The translations under genes were made by a program, and so were the position numbers. From Actinomadura viridilutea (lineage in GTDB: Bacteria; Actinomycetota; Actinomycetes; Streptosporangiales; Streptosporangiaceae), in assembly GCA_003001795.1 (NCBI GenBank), contig PVNI01000023.1, forward strand, positions 1-64,000: a stretch of DNA of 64,000 nt. Direction: 5' to 3'. Position 1 is the first letter of the stretch; every line of letters starts with the position of its first letter. A model generated the notes under the pieces. The model had not been told where the DNA came from and searched no databases. It saw only the letters and a list, made by a program, of their open reading frames with translations. Of this stretch, positions 17,676 through 25,865 are shown one piece after another.

Positions 17676-18809
17676 TCAGGAGGTGAAGTAGTCCTCCAGT
17701 TCTCCGCGCCGTCGCACGTCGAGGGTGGCGCAGTGGAAGCCGCCGCCGAAGGTGTTGACCGTGCGGAACGGCACCGGGATGGGGGTGAACCCCTCCTTGT
17801 CCAGCAGCCGCAGCAGCTCGGTCTCCTGCGCCTCCACGAAGATCCGCTCCTGGTCGAGCATGAGCGTGTTCATGGCGATCCAGCGGCTGCAGAAGTACAT
17901 CGGCTGGTCGGCGGGGATCGCCGGTTCGGGGCAGACCAGCACGTCCCAGCCGGCGAACATCTCCGGCAGCTCGCGCACCCGCTCGGGGTTGATCAGGACC
18001 CGTCCGGGCCGCAGCGGGACGAAGGTGGCGTTCATGTGCATCGGATGGTCGTCCACGAACGTCACCTCGTGGACCCGGAACTCGCCCTCCAGCAGCCGCC
18101 GCATCCACTCGATGCCGAACCGGTTGGTGACGTGGCTGCGCTGCACCAGGATGTCGCGGCCGAAGCGCATGAAGTCGCCCGCGTCCACGAGCGGCTCGAA
18201 CTCGGTGATCACCGAGGCCTCGGGCGGGAACGGGTCGTCCGGATCGGGCGGTCCGTCCGGCTTGGCCGCGGCGTAGTCGGGGTTGTAGGACGCGTCGGTG
18301 AGCTCCGGCTTGGGGGCGGCGACCCAGCGCGCCCCGCGGCGGAAGTAGTCCTTGAAGATCGTGCGGAACGGGTGGGTGGCGAAGTAGTACGACCGCCACC
18401 CCATCGTCGCCTCGACGATGCGGTCCCCCGCCACGAGGGCGATGTCGCGGGGGAAGGTGTGCGACGACCCTCCGGTGGACGACCAGTCGGGCGTGCCGAA
18501 CGGGCGGGACTGGTCGACCGGGTCGGGGCGGCGCACCGTCACCCCCTCGCCCTCGAGGATCTCCACGAAGCCCTCGAGCTCCTCGCGGGCCTTCTCGATC
18601 TGCTCCTGCGGGAACGCGCCGCCGCCGTTGCGGCGGTAGAACTCCCACGCCTCGGGCGGCACGGTGGCCTCGATCGCCGGATGCCACGGCGGGACGGCGA
18701 CGCCGTCGATGGCGCCGACGATCACCTCTTCGAGGGGGTCCCACTCGTTGTACGAGCGGACCGGCGAGGCGGCGCGGGCCGCGGGCGCGTCGGCGACGGT
18801 GTCAGTCAT
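17676..18809 (-). CDS. glycine-amidinotransferase-like arginine:X amidinotransferase
   Basis: A 377-residue enzyme of the AGAT/StrB1 family, which moves the amidino group of arginine to an amine, leaving ornithine. The catalytic triad is visible: aspartate in LVDAGDFMRFGRD (209-219), histidine in HPMHMNATF (His258), and the nucleophile Cys360 in GGGFHCATLDVRR. The RSHVTNRFGIEWMRR segment is close to the animal enzyme. It overlaps the SznF-like oxygenase upstream by eight bases and precedes the ATP-grasp ligase. In this setting it most likely forms the guanidine of the product, or a guanidino acid that is later methylated and oxidised. The acceptor amine is unknown. Confidence 0.92.
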   Translation of the reverse strand: MTDTVADAPAARAASPVRSYNEWDPLEEVIVGAIDGVAVPPWHPAIEATVPPEAWEFYRRNGGGAFPQEQIEKAREELEGFVEILEGEGVTVRRPDPVDQSRPFGTPDWSSTGGSSHTFPRDIALVAGDRIVEATMGWRSYYFATHPFRTIFKDYFRRGARWVAAPKPELTDASYNPDYAAAKPDGPPDPDDPFPPEASVITEFEPLVDAGDFMRFGRDILVQRSHVTNRFGIEWMRRLLEGEFRVHEVTFVDDHPMHMNATFVPLRPGRVLINPERVRELPEMFAGWDVLVCPEPAIPADQPMYFCSRWIAMNTLMLDQERIFVEAQETELLRLLDKEGFTPIPVPFRTVNTFGGGFHCATLDVRRRGELEDYFTS

Positions 18810-20229
18810 GCTGAGGCTTCCCTTCGATGCTCCGAACGGTCACGCGCGCCGTCGCCGACGCGGCCTTCAGGCCGTGCAGCCGGCTCTTCGGGACCAGCAG
18901 CACGTCGCCCTTGCCGAGCCGGTGCGGCCGGTCGGTGGCCCACGCGTACACGTCCACTTCGCCGTCGGCGACCTCGACGAGCCGGTCGGAGTCGTACACG
19001 ACCGTGCTGAACGGGTCGTCGGGACGCAGCGCGGCGACCACGGCGTCGTCGCTCGCGGAGGTCGCCAGCGACGCGCCCAGCTCGGTGTGCCGGTCGAGGG
19101 AGTCGGCCCAGGCGATCTGGGCGCGGAAGTCCTCGTCGCCCAGCCGCAGCAGCAGCTTGGTGTCCTCGATGCCGCGCACCAGCTCGGGGATGACCAGCTC
19201 GCCGTGCGCGCGGGCGAGGCCGAGCAGCAGGTTCTGGTACGTCATCCGGCCGTGGTGCACGTCGATGTGGGCGTGCTCGTCGCAGTAGCGCGCGTCCACC
19301 CGGTCGCCGAACACGGCGCGCAGCATGGCCCCGGTGTCGGCGAACCCCTGCGCGAACAGCCATTCGAGGTAGGTCACCGCGGCCATGTAGCGGAACATTC
19401 CGCGGTGGTCCTCGGTGAGCCAGTTGAAGTAGTTGACGCCGATGAGGGAGCTGGTCAGGTAGAAGTTCCAGTAGGCGTGCAGGTCGGTGTGCAGCCCGAC
19501 GCTGGCCAGCATGTCCTTGAAGATCGTGCTGTGCTTGGCGCCGTAGACGCCGTAGCCGAACTCGTCATTGAAGATCTTGAAGAGCTCGGACTGCTCGGCG
19601 CCGTACGAGCCGCCCAGGTTGCGGGCCATCGCCGACGCCTCGGTCAGCGCGTCCAGCGCGAGCTGGATCAGGTGCAGCGCCGCCGCCTCCTCCGCGTGCC
19701 GGCACTCGGTGATGGCGCGCATGGTGCCGCTCACCGGGGCGGCGGGGTCGACCGCCGGGTTGACGCCGGTCGCGTCGGCGGGCGCTCCGGCCTGGCCGAC
19801 CTCGGTGAGGAAGTACTCCTGCAGTTCGTCGAGGGTCCGCACCGGCGGCACCGACACGGCGTCGTCCAGGAAGGAGAACGCGTAGCGCTCCAGACCGGGG
19901 CGGATCTCGTCGCGCAGCCGCCGCACCTCGTCGCTGTAGAACAGGTCGAAGTCGTCCTTGGCCGCGGCCAGGCCGGCCGCCGGCAGCAGGATCATGTCGC
20001 TCTCGTAGGCGTTGCACAGCACCCGCCCGGCGACGAGCTGGCCGCTGCTGAGGAACTCCGCCTCGGTCGCCGGGGTGGAGAAGTCGCGGTCGGCGTATCC
20101 GGGCGGACCGATCGGCCGCCGGTAGGGGTTGCCGAGGATGTAGACCTCCGGCCCGGGCTGGAAGATGCGCTGCCCGCAGTACGCGGCGAACGCGTCGGCG
20201 CGGTGGCGGGTCTGCGTGGTGGTCGTCAT
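18802..20229 (-). CDS. SznF-like diiron N-oxygenase with C-terminal cupin (copy 1)
   Basis: A 475-residue three-part protein: helical N-terminus (1-140), heme-oxygenase-like diiron domain (about 165-370) and a small cupin (about 395-470). The diiron ligands fall in the SznF pattern: Glu197, Glu223-x9-His233, Glu289 and His319-x3-Asp323-x2-His326. As I recall the SznF residues (189, 215, 225, 281, 311, 315, 318), the offset is a constant eight. SznF uses this site to hydroxylate the guanidine of N-methylarginine. The cupin lacks the His-x-His pair that binds iron in SznF (here VYDSDRL) and keeps only RLHG, so rearrangement to an N-nitrosourea is doubtful. It overlaps the methyltransferase stop as ATGA. 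Confidence 0.9.
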   Translation of the reverse strand: MTTTTQTRHRADAFAAYCGQRIFQPGPEVYILGNPYRRPIGPPGYADRDFSTPATEAEFLSSGQLVAGRVLCNAYESDMILLPAAGLAAAKDDFDLFYSDEVRRLRDEIRPGLERYAFSFLDDAVSVPPVRTLDELQEYFLTEVGQAGAPADATGVNPAVDPAAPVSGTMRAITECRHAEEAAALHLIQLALDALTEASAMARNLGGSYGAEQSELFKIFNDEFGYGVYGAKHSTIFKDMLASVGLHTDLHAYWNFYLTSSLIGVNYFNWLTEDHRGMFRYMAAVTYLEWLFAQGFADTGAMLRAVFGDRVDARYCDEHAHIDVHHGRMTYQNLLLGLARAHGELVIPELVRGIEDTKLLLRLGDEDFRAQIAWADSLDRHTELGASLATSASDDAVVAALRPDDPFSTVVYDSDRLVEVADGEVDVYAWATDRPHRLGKGDVLLVPKSRLHGLKAASATARVTVRSIEGKPQHD

Positions 20230-21329
20230 CGCGTGGTCTCCTCTCGGCCGGACCGGGCGCCGGCGGGCGCCGCCAGGGAGAAGCGCACGCTCTCCCCGTC
20301 GTGCGCCGCCTCCAGCGACACCGGCTCGTCCGGCTGCACGCTCACGGGGGCGGGCAGGACCTGGATCGCCTGCTTCCAGTGGGAGTGGACGTGGTCGGGC
20401 GCGTTGCTCAGCGTGATCCCCGGCATCAGCTCCAGCTCGAACCAGAACGCGATGGCGTGCACCTTGCCCACCGCGGTGGGGCGCACCGTCAGCGTCGTGC
20501 GGCGCGGGCTCGCGTCGGCGGTGTAGAAGTCGAAGTCGAAGACCTGCAGCGGCTCCGACAGCGTGCGGTGCTCGTGGCGGCGCAGCCGGGAGTCGAAGTA
20601 CTCCAGCGTGGACAGCCGGTTGAACGGGGTCAGGTCGAACCCGTACAGCTTGCCCACGTGGTTCTTGCGGAACAGGGGGACGCTCTCGACGAGCTGGGCG
20701 ATGACGCGTCCCCGCGACGGCATGATCGTCGCGTCGGGGGCGAGCAGGTGCTCGCGCGCGTGCGCGATCGTGCGGAGGATGCCCTCGCCCAGCAGCCCGC
20801 AGTCGACGGTCTCGGTGACCAGCAGGTCGGCGCGGCGGGGCAGGTCCTCGGGCACCGACATGCGGGTGGACATCTTCGGCACGACGGTGATCGCGTCCGC
20901 GTAGCCGGCCGCGCGGATCACCTGGACGGTGGTCTCGGCCACCGACGGCTGGCCCTCGCAGGCCACGACGCGCCGGGCCCCGGCGCGGGCCGCCATCATC
21001 GCCAGCAGCCCGGAGCCGGTGCCGATGTCCAGCACCAGCGCGTCGGGGTCGGCCGCCACCGCCCGCGTGATCGCCAGGTCGTACAGCTCGGCGCGCTCCT
21101 CGTCGTGCAGCATCTCCCAGTGCCAGCGGGGGACGGCGCGCCGCACGGCGCGGTTGTGTCCGATCCGCGCCTCCTCGTTGTCCTGGTCCAGCCCGAGGAT
21201 CAGCCGGTACGCCTTGGCCGCGTCCTCGTAGCGGCCCTGATCGTGCAGCTCGCGGCCCCAGCGCAGGAACTCGTCGAGTTCCAGGGTCCCGGCGGGGCCT
21301 GGAGCAGGAGCGTCATGGCTCGCTGTCAC
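20226..21329 (-). CDS. protein-arginine-methyltransferase-like N-methyltransferase (SznE-like)
   Basis: An SAM-dependent arginine N-methyltransferase. After a TPR-like segment (residues 20-55), the PRMT fold shows VLDIGTGSG (99-107), the acidic post-I residue Glu125 in VVACEG, the double-glutamate loop VTETVDCGLLGEGI (Glu173, Glu182) that grips the guanidine, and a THW-like HSHWKQ near the end. In streptozotocin synthesis the SznE enzyme of this type methylates free arginine before SznF acts. I chose the GTG at 21329 because GGGAGG stands seven bases upstream. An ATG at 21410 overlapping the Rieske stop is possible and would add 27 Pro/Arg-rich residues. It overlaps the following oxygenase by four bases. 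Confidence 0.88.
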   Translation of the reverse strand: MTASHDAPAPGPAGTLELDEFLRWGRELHDQGRYEDAAKAYRLILGLDQDNEEARIGHNRAVRRAVPRWHWEMLHDEERAELYDLAITRAVAADPDALVLDIGTGSGLLAMMAARAGARRVVACEGQPSVAETTVQVIRAAGYADAITVVPKMSTRMSVPEDLPRRADLLVTETVDCGLLGEGILRTIAHAREHLLAPDATIMPSRGRVIAQLVESVPLFRKNHVGKLYGFDLTPFNRLSTLEYFDSRLRRHEHRTLSEPLQVFDFDFYTADASPRRTTLTVRPTAVGKVHAIAFWFELELMPGITLSNAPDHVHSHWKQAIQVLPAPVSVQPDEPVSLEAAHDGESVRFSLAAPAGARSGREETTR

Positions 21330-21406
21330 GGCCGTGCCTCCCGAATGCGGAACGGTCGGTGGGTCGGTGCGGTCGGGCGCCGCGGGGCGGCGCGGTCGGT
21401 CGGCTG

Positions 21407-21811
21407 TCATCGGCGTCCGGCGGTCCGTTCCTCGGCGTCGTGCGCGGCGTCGCTCGCGACCGGGGCGTCGGCCCCGTCCGGCGGCAGGTTCGCCAGAACC
21501 TGTTTGTGCGCGACCGAGATCGGGACGTCCTCCCCGACGTCGGGGAGCAGGACGACGGCCTCGTCCCCGCTGCGCACCATCGGCAGGCAGGTGCGCCGCA
21601 CGGCCGAGATCCCGACCTTGGTGCCGTGCCACGGGCAGGTCAGCCGCCGCCCGTCCGGGGTGGGGCGGGCCAGGCTCAGCGGCCCGCCCCGGTGCGGGCA
21701 GCGGTCGCGGACGAGCAGCGGCCGCCCCTGCGCGCGAAGGACGAAGTAGCGGTCGTGGCCCACCATCACGGTGTTGTGCCGGCTGAGATCCATGACGACG
21801 ACGCGGGTCAT
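21407..21811 (-). CDS. Rieske [2Fe-2S] ferredoxin-like protein
   Basis: A 134-residue single-domain Rieske protein. Cluster ligands are Cys38-x-His40 in RDRCPHRGG and Cys59-x2-His62 in TCPWHG, the standard spacing. The last 45 residues are Ala/Asp rich and not part of the fold. AGAGGAG precedes the ATG at 21811. It sits between the two diiron-oxygenase genes and directly before the methyltransferase. The simplest role is to carry electrons to one or both N-oxygenases, which need external reductant. No reductase partner is encoded in the operon, so a general ferredoxin reductase would have to serve. Confidence 0.9.
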   Translation of the reverse strand: MTRVVVMDLSRHNTVMVGHDRYFVLRAQGRPLLVRDRCPHRGGPLSLARPTPDGRRLTCPWHGTKVGISAVRRTCLPMVRSGDEAVVLLPDVGEDVPISVAHKQVLANLPPDGADAPVASDAAHDAEERTAGRR

Positions 21812-22014
21812 CGGCTCCTCTTGTCGGTCGGGCGCGTCCGGCGCGCGGACGCGCGGGGCGATGGCGGCGACGGCCGGTTCCGCAACGGCGAGGGCGGAAG
21901 TCAGGCGGCGGGCAGGGGGCACGGACGGATCCGCCGCCTGACGCGCTGGGGCGCGAGGGCGGTGCCGGACGAGGCGGTCGCGAACGGCCGAGGGTGTCAC
22001 CGCGGTGCGGACGG
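21812..22014. other. 203-base spacer inside the biosynthetic operon
   Basis: The only long gap in the operon. An open frame crosses it but is Arg/Ala/Pro-rich and is a consequence of the frameshift upstream. I see no peptide gene with a ribosome site, so a ribosomal precursor peptide for the ligases is not evident here. Confidence 0.5.
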
Positions 22015-23410
22015 TCAGCCGCCGGGAAGCGCGGTGTGCAGCAGGTAGGCGCTGTCGGGCGACACCGACCGCACCCCGTACAGCCTTCCCGCGGGGATCA
22101 GGATCGACTCGCCGCGCGACAGCCGCTCCGGCGGGCCGGTCGGCGTGGCGACGAGGTCCACCTCGCCGCGTTCGACCTCCAGCACCACGGGGTCGTCGTG
22201 GGTGCGCGTGCCGAAGGGGGGCGTCGGGCGACAGGGCCACACGGTGCGGCGGCGCGTCGGTCGTCGCGGCGGACGCGGCGAGCGCGCGGTGGCCGGGCAG
22301 GTCGTCCGCCCATCGGATCTGCGCCGCGGTGTCCTCCTCGAACCACCCGCCGATGAGCCTGGCCTCGGCGACGCCGCGCATCAGCTCGGGCACCACCCGC
22401 GGACCGTGCCGCTCGGCGAGCGCCAGCAGCACCTGCTCCCGCGTGATGCGCCCGTGGTGCTCGTCGATGTGGGCGTGCTCGTCGCAGTAGTGCAGGTCGA
22501 CGTCGTCGCCGAAGATGTCGCGGAACACCTTGATCATCTCGACGAACCCGGGGGCGAAGACCGCCTCCGCATAGGTGACCGCGCCCGCGTAGCGGAAGAA
22601 TTTCGCGTGGTCGCGCGACAGGTAGTAGTAGTAATTGTTGGTGGCCAGCGGCCCGGCGAGATAGAAATTCCAGTAGGCGTGCACGTGGGTCGCCATGCCG
22701 CGGCTGCGCAGCATTTTGGCGAAGATGGTGGTGTGCTTGGCGTCGTAGACGCCGTACCCGAATTCGTCGATGAAGATTTTGAACAGGGCCGACTGTTCGG
22801 GGCCGTAGGCGCCGGCGAGGTTGCGCGACATCGCGGACGCCTCGGTGAGGCCGTCGAGCGCGAGCTGGACCAGGTACAGGTCGGCGGCCGTCTCCCGGTC
22901 GCGCGCGGCGGCGACGGCGGCCAGCGCGGGGGACGGGCCGGCCGCGGCCTCGTCCGTCACATGCCGGAGGTAGGCGTCGAGCAGTTCGGTCGTGGTCGCT
23001 CCGCTGATGTCCACCGCGTCGTCGAGGCAGGCGAAGGCGAAGCGCTCCAGCTCCGTGACGAGGCTTTCCCGCAGCCCTCGCAGCTCCGCGCCGTAGAAGG
23101 CGTCGAAGTCGTCGTGCAGTCCGGCCAGTCCCTGTTCGGGCAGCAGGACCGTGTCCATCTCGTAGCAGGTCCCCAGCAGCCGGTGGGCCGCGAGCGAGCG
23201 GTGCGTGTGCCACTGGTCGGCCCCCACGGGCCGGACGAAGTCCGATGCGGCGAGCGCGTCCGGGACGAGCATCCGGCGGTAGGGGTTGGCGCCGTGCAGG
23301 ACATTGGCGTCACCGCGGAAAAGCGGATGGCGCGCGAAGGCGAGGATCCGCTCCCCCAGCGTGCCGCCGACGTGCGCGTCGGCAGTGGATGTCTGAGGTT
23401 GGACTGTCAT
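22015..23410 (-). pseudogene. SznF-like diiron N-oxygenase with C-terminal cupin (copy 2, frameshifted)
   Basis: The first gene of the biosynthetic operon and a paralogue of the 18802-20229 gene. The diiron ligands are complete: Glu190, Glu216-x9-His226, Glu282 and His312-x3-Asp316-x2-His319, one residue off the SznF numbering as I recall it. After SPDAP (residue 398) the frame breaks in a run of six G (22216-22221 on the plus strand). Removing one base restores PFGTRTHDDPVVLEV and a cupin ending HTALPGG, which aligns with the paralogue (PFSTVVYDSDRLVEV) and gives 464 residues. The repaired cupin has one early His and a Tyr (RLYG) where a ligand His would be. The error may be real or from sequencing; the diiron domain is untouched either way. 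Confidence 0.85.
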
Positions 23411-24215
23411 TTATTTGTACCGTTCGACTGTCTACGCAGGTTTGTGCGGGCTGAGCCGCGCCCGGCCGAGGGTGTCGGCCCGAGCACGGAGGAACGGTCA
23501 AAAAAGGCTGTCAGTGATCACACTCTTTCCCGGAGCAGGGATTACCGATTTCGAGTCGCCGATGTTTGCTCGGACGTCGAGCACATTAACAGCGGCCCCT
23601 CGGATGATCAATGACGTTTCTTCGACCCGATCGGGTCATCGCGGACCGCCCGTCCGGCGCCCTCGCGCTCGCCGCGACGCCTCCGCGACGGGCCTCCCGC
23701 CGGGAGCGTCCGCCCCCGCGAATCGCGCTCTGACCTCGCCTCCCCGCCGCGCGGGGGCGGACGGCCGCACCGCGCCGACCAAGTCACGACAGCTCGGTTG
23801 ACTGGGCGTATCCACTTTCGTCAGCGACACGACGCGCGAGCCACGCTTCTGACCGCTTCTGGCCGCACCCTTCGAAGAACTGCGGGCGCACAGTAGTCGA
23901 GCACTGGCGTATCGTCACGACCGTGCGCCCCGACACGCGGCCGACCGTGAGGCGGAACCGGCTACGCGTTCGCGTTCCGGCGACGAAGCGGCGCTCGCCG
24001 AAATCCCAGAGACTTTCCCCGAAACGGCTTGCCCGCATTCATTTCCGGGCGTCCGCACACAAACCGGACGACGGCGTGCGGTACCGCCGCACAGGCGGAT
24101 CTCGGCACCCCGTTTCCGAAGCCCTGGATGCGCCGATATGCGGGCGACGACCGCCGCCGCGCCGACGCAGAACGGCTCCGGTGAAGCGGCGCCGCCCCCG
24201 TCCGCTCCTCCAAAG
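23411..24215. other. gene-free stretch upstream of the biosynthetic operon
   Basis: About 0.8 kb between the operon start and the EamA gene 3' end. It is less GC-rich just upstream of the operon (about 23400-23620), where its promoter should lie, but I could not pick a convincing -35/-10 pair or palindrome. No regulator gene is present. Confidence 0.5.
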
Positions 24216-25121
24216 TCACGACGCTGGCGCCTCCCGATCGGCCGAGGCGGGCCGGGCCGCACGTCTCCTCCGGGGCGGTGCGATGACCAGCGCCAGACCG
24301 ATCAAGATCACCACTGCGCCGACCAGCTCGGCGACGCCGGGCCGTTCGCCGAGCCACGCCCATGCGGCGCTCATGCCCACGACCGGCACCGCCAGCGAAT
24401 AGGGGGCGATCAGACCGGCCGGATAGAGCCGGAGCAGCGAGTTCCAAACGCCGAATCCGACGAGGGTGGCGAGGCCGACCAGATAGGCCAGGGCGAGCAA
24501 GGCTCCCGGCTTGAACGAGGTGAGCGCGCGGGTGACCTCGTCATGCCCCTCCACCGCGTACGACATGGCGGCCAGCGGCAGCGGCGGGATGATGCTCGAC
24601 CACACCAGCAGCCCGAGCCCGGCGGGCGCGCCGGAGACCCGCGTGCAGACGTTGGAGGCCGCCCAGCAGACGGCGGACGCCACGACCAGCAGGAACGGAC
24701 CGAGGGGCACCGCGCCGCCGCCGGCGGCGGCGATCAGCACCAGCCCGCCGGTGGCGATGGCCGTTCCGGCGATGCGCCGCCGACCGAGGCGCTCGCCGAG
24801 CAGGACGGCGGCCAACAGCAGGGTGAACATCGCCTGCGACTGCAGCACCAGCGACGACAGCCCCGCCGGCATGCCCAGATGGATGCCCAGGAACAGCAGC
24901 CCGAAGTACCCGACGCCGAGGAAGACCCCCACGGCGATGATCCACCGCCACTGGATCGGCGGGCGCCGGACGAACGCGATCGCGGGCACGGCCGTCAGCG
25001 CGAACCGCAGCGCGGCCAGCAGCAGCGGCGGGAACTCGCGCAGCGCCAGGTCGATGACGACGAAGTTGACGCCCCAGATGACGATGACGACCAGGGCCAG
25101 AGCGGTGTGGCGAGGGCGCAC
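24216..25121 (-). CDS. EamA-family (drug/metabolite transporter) permease
   Basis: A 301-residue inner-membrane protein with ten predicted helices in two EamA halves (about 5-135 and 145-280). Typical segments are VIWGVNFVVIDLALREFPP at the N-terminus, FTLLLAAVLLGERLG at the end of half one and AWAWLGERPGVAELVGAVVILIGLALV at the end of half two. The start is the GTG at 25121 with GGGAGGT about nine bases upstream. The C-terminus is a basic tail. Members export amino acids or their derivatives. It lies 0.8 kb upstream of the biosynthetic operon on the same strand, so a link is possible but unproven. Confidence 0.88.
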   Translation of the reverse strand: MRPRHTALALVVIVIWGVNFVVIDLALREFPPLLLAALRFALTAVPAIAFVRRPPIQWRWIIAVGVFLGVGYFGLLFLGIHLGMPAGLSSLVLQSQAMFTLLLAAVLLGERLGRRRIAGTAIATGGLVLIAAAGGGAVPLGPFLLVVASAVCWAASNVCTRVSGAPAGLGLLVWSSIIPPLPLAAMSYAVEGHDEVTRALTSFKPGALLALAYLVGLATLVGFGVWNSLLRLYPAGLIAPYSLAVPVVGMSAAWAWLGERPGVAELVGAVVILIGLALVIAPPRRRRAARPASADREAPAS

Positions 25122-25865
25122 CCCGTTTCACCTCCCGTATGCACGCTCGTCCACCGCCGAACGGTCCGGGCGGTGCCGCGTCGCGCCGACGTCCTGGCGC
25201 CGGTCGCCATCCACGATGACGGTCGGTGCCGTGCCGGACTCGGAACGGGACGGATGCGCCTCTGGTCGCTCCGGGCGGTTCCGGATCGCCGGCCTGTGCG
25301 CGCGTCGCGGATGAGGTCCGCGCGGTCGATCGCCCGCTCGACCGTGCCCCGCGGTCGGCTCGCCGAACGGCGGTAGATCATGCGGACCAGTCGCTCCCGG
25401 TGTGGCCGAAGGCCGCGCGCGTCCTCGTCGGACTCGGCGCACCGCCGCCGGGCGGCGCCGGGCAACGATACCCTTCCCCGGGAGTGCTGACCAGGACGTC
25501 ACAAATGTCCTGGTGCCGCGTCGGTTCCCGCAGAACGCGGCGTGCTCTGCCGATGTGAAAGGCGCAATCCGCGCCGGTGAAATCGCTCGGCCTCTTCAAG
25601 CCGCGGGTGCGACAGTCGAACGAGGCGGCGGTCCGTCCCACCGCAGGGCGGCCGGGCGCGCGCCGGGAGTCGCGGATCGCATGCGGAGTCTCGGCCGTCG
25701 GCGAGGGGCAAGCACACGATCCGCGACAGGGCACGGTCATGCTTTGCCGAACGGCCACGACGTTGGGGCCGGGCGGGATCGACGATGCTGGGAACAGGGC
25801 GGCGGCGTCACGCGATGCGCCGCCGGAGCAGGCTCGTCATCGTTGAGGAGCCTGGTCGCGCGGGG
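25122..25865. other. gene-free stretch between EamA and gdhA
   Basis: About 740 bases. Frames on both strands are Arg/Pro/Ala-rich with no recognisable product. No hairpin strong enough to call a terminator was noticed. Confidence 0.5.

Larger units (their letters stand above)
12500..23410 (-). other. candidate biosynthetic operon for an N-oxygenated guanidine compound
   Basis: Nine genes on one strand, mostly overlapping or closely spaced. In transcription order they are a SznF-like oxygenase (frameshifted), Rieske ferredoxin, arginine methyltransferase, second SznF-like oxygenase, amidinotransferase, ATP-grasp ligase, MFS exporter, second ATP-grasp ligase and permuted ATP-grasp-like protein. 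Four junctions overlap. The methyltransferase/diiron-oxygenase pairing is the streptozotocin SznE/SznF logic, while the amidinotransferase, ligases and Rieske protein are extra. I infer a small guanidine-containing pseudo-peptide; the structure is unknown. Boundaries are set by the 0.8 kb gene-free stretch upstream and the ArsR gene downstream. Confidence 0.8.

Noticed and set aside
22210..22225. Programmed ribosomal frameshift in the oxygenase gene
   Set aside because: Nothing suggests a stimulatory structure, and the alternative product would have no sensible domain; a mutation or sequence error is simpler.
21407..23410. One 667-residue fusion of a diiron oxygenase and a Rieske protein
   Set aside because: The frame joins them only because of the one-base shift at 22216-22221; the linker is Arg/Pro-rich and the repaired oxygenase has its own cupin end and stop.
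12500..23410. Graspetide/RiPP cluster because of the ATP-grasp genes
   Set aside because: No precursor peptide with repeated core motifs and no leader-binding features; the ligases look like amino-acid ligases.
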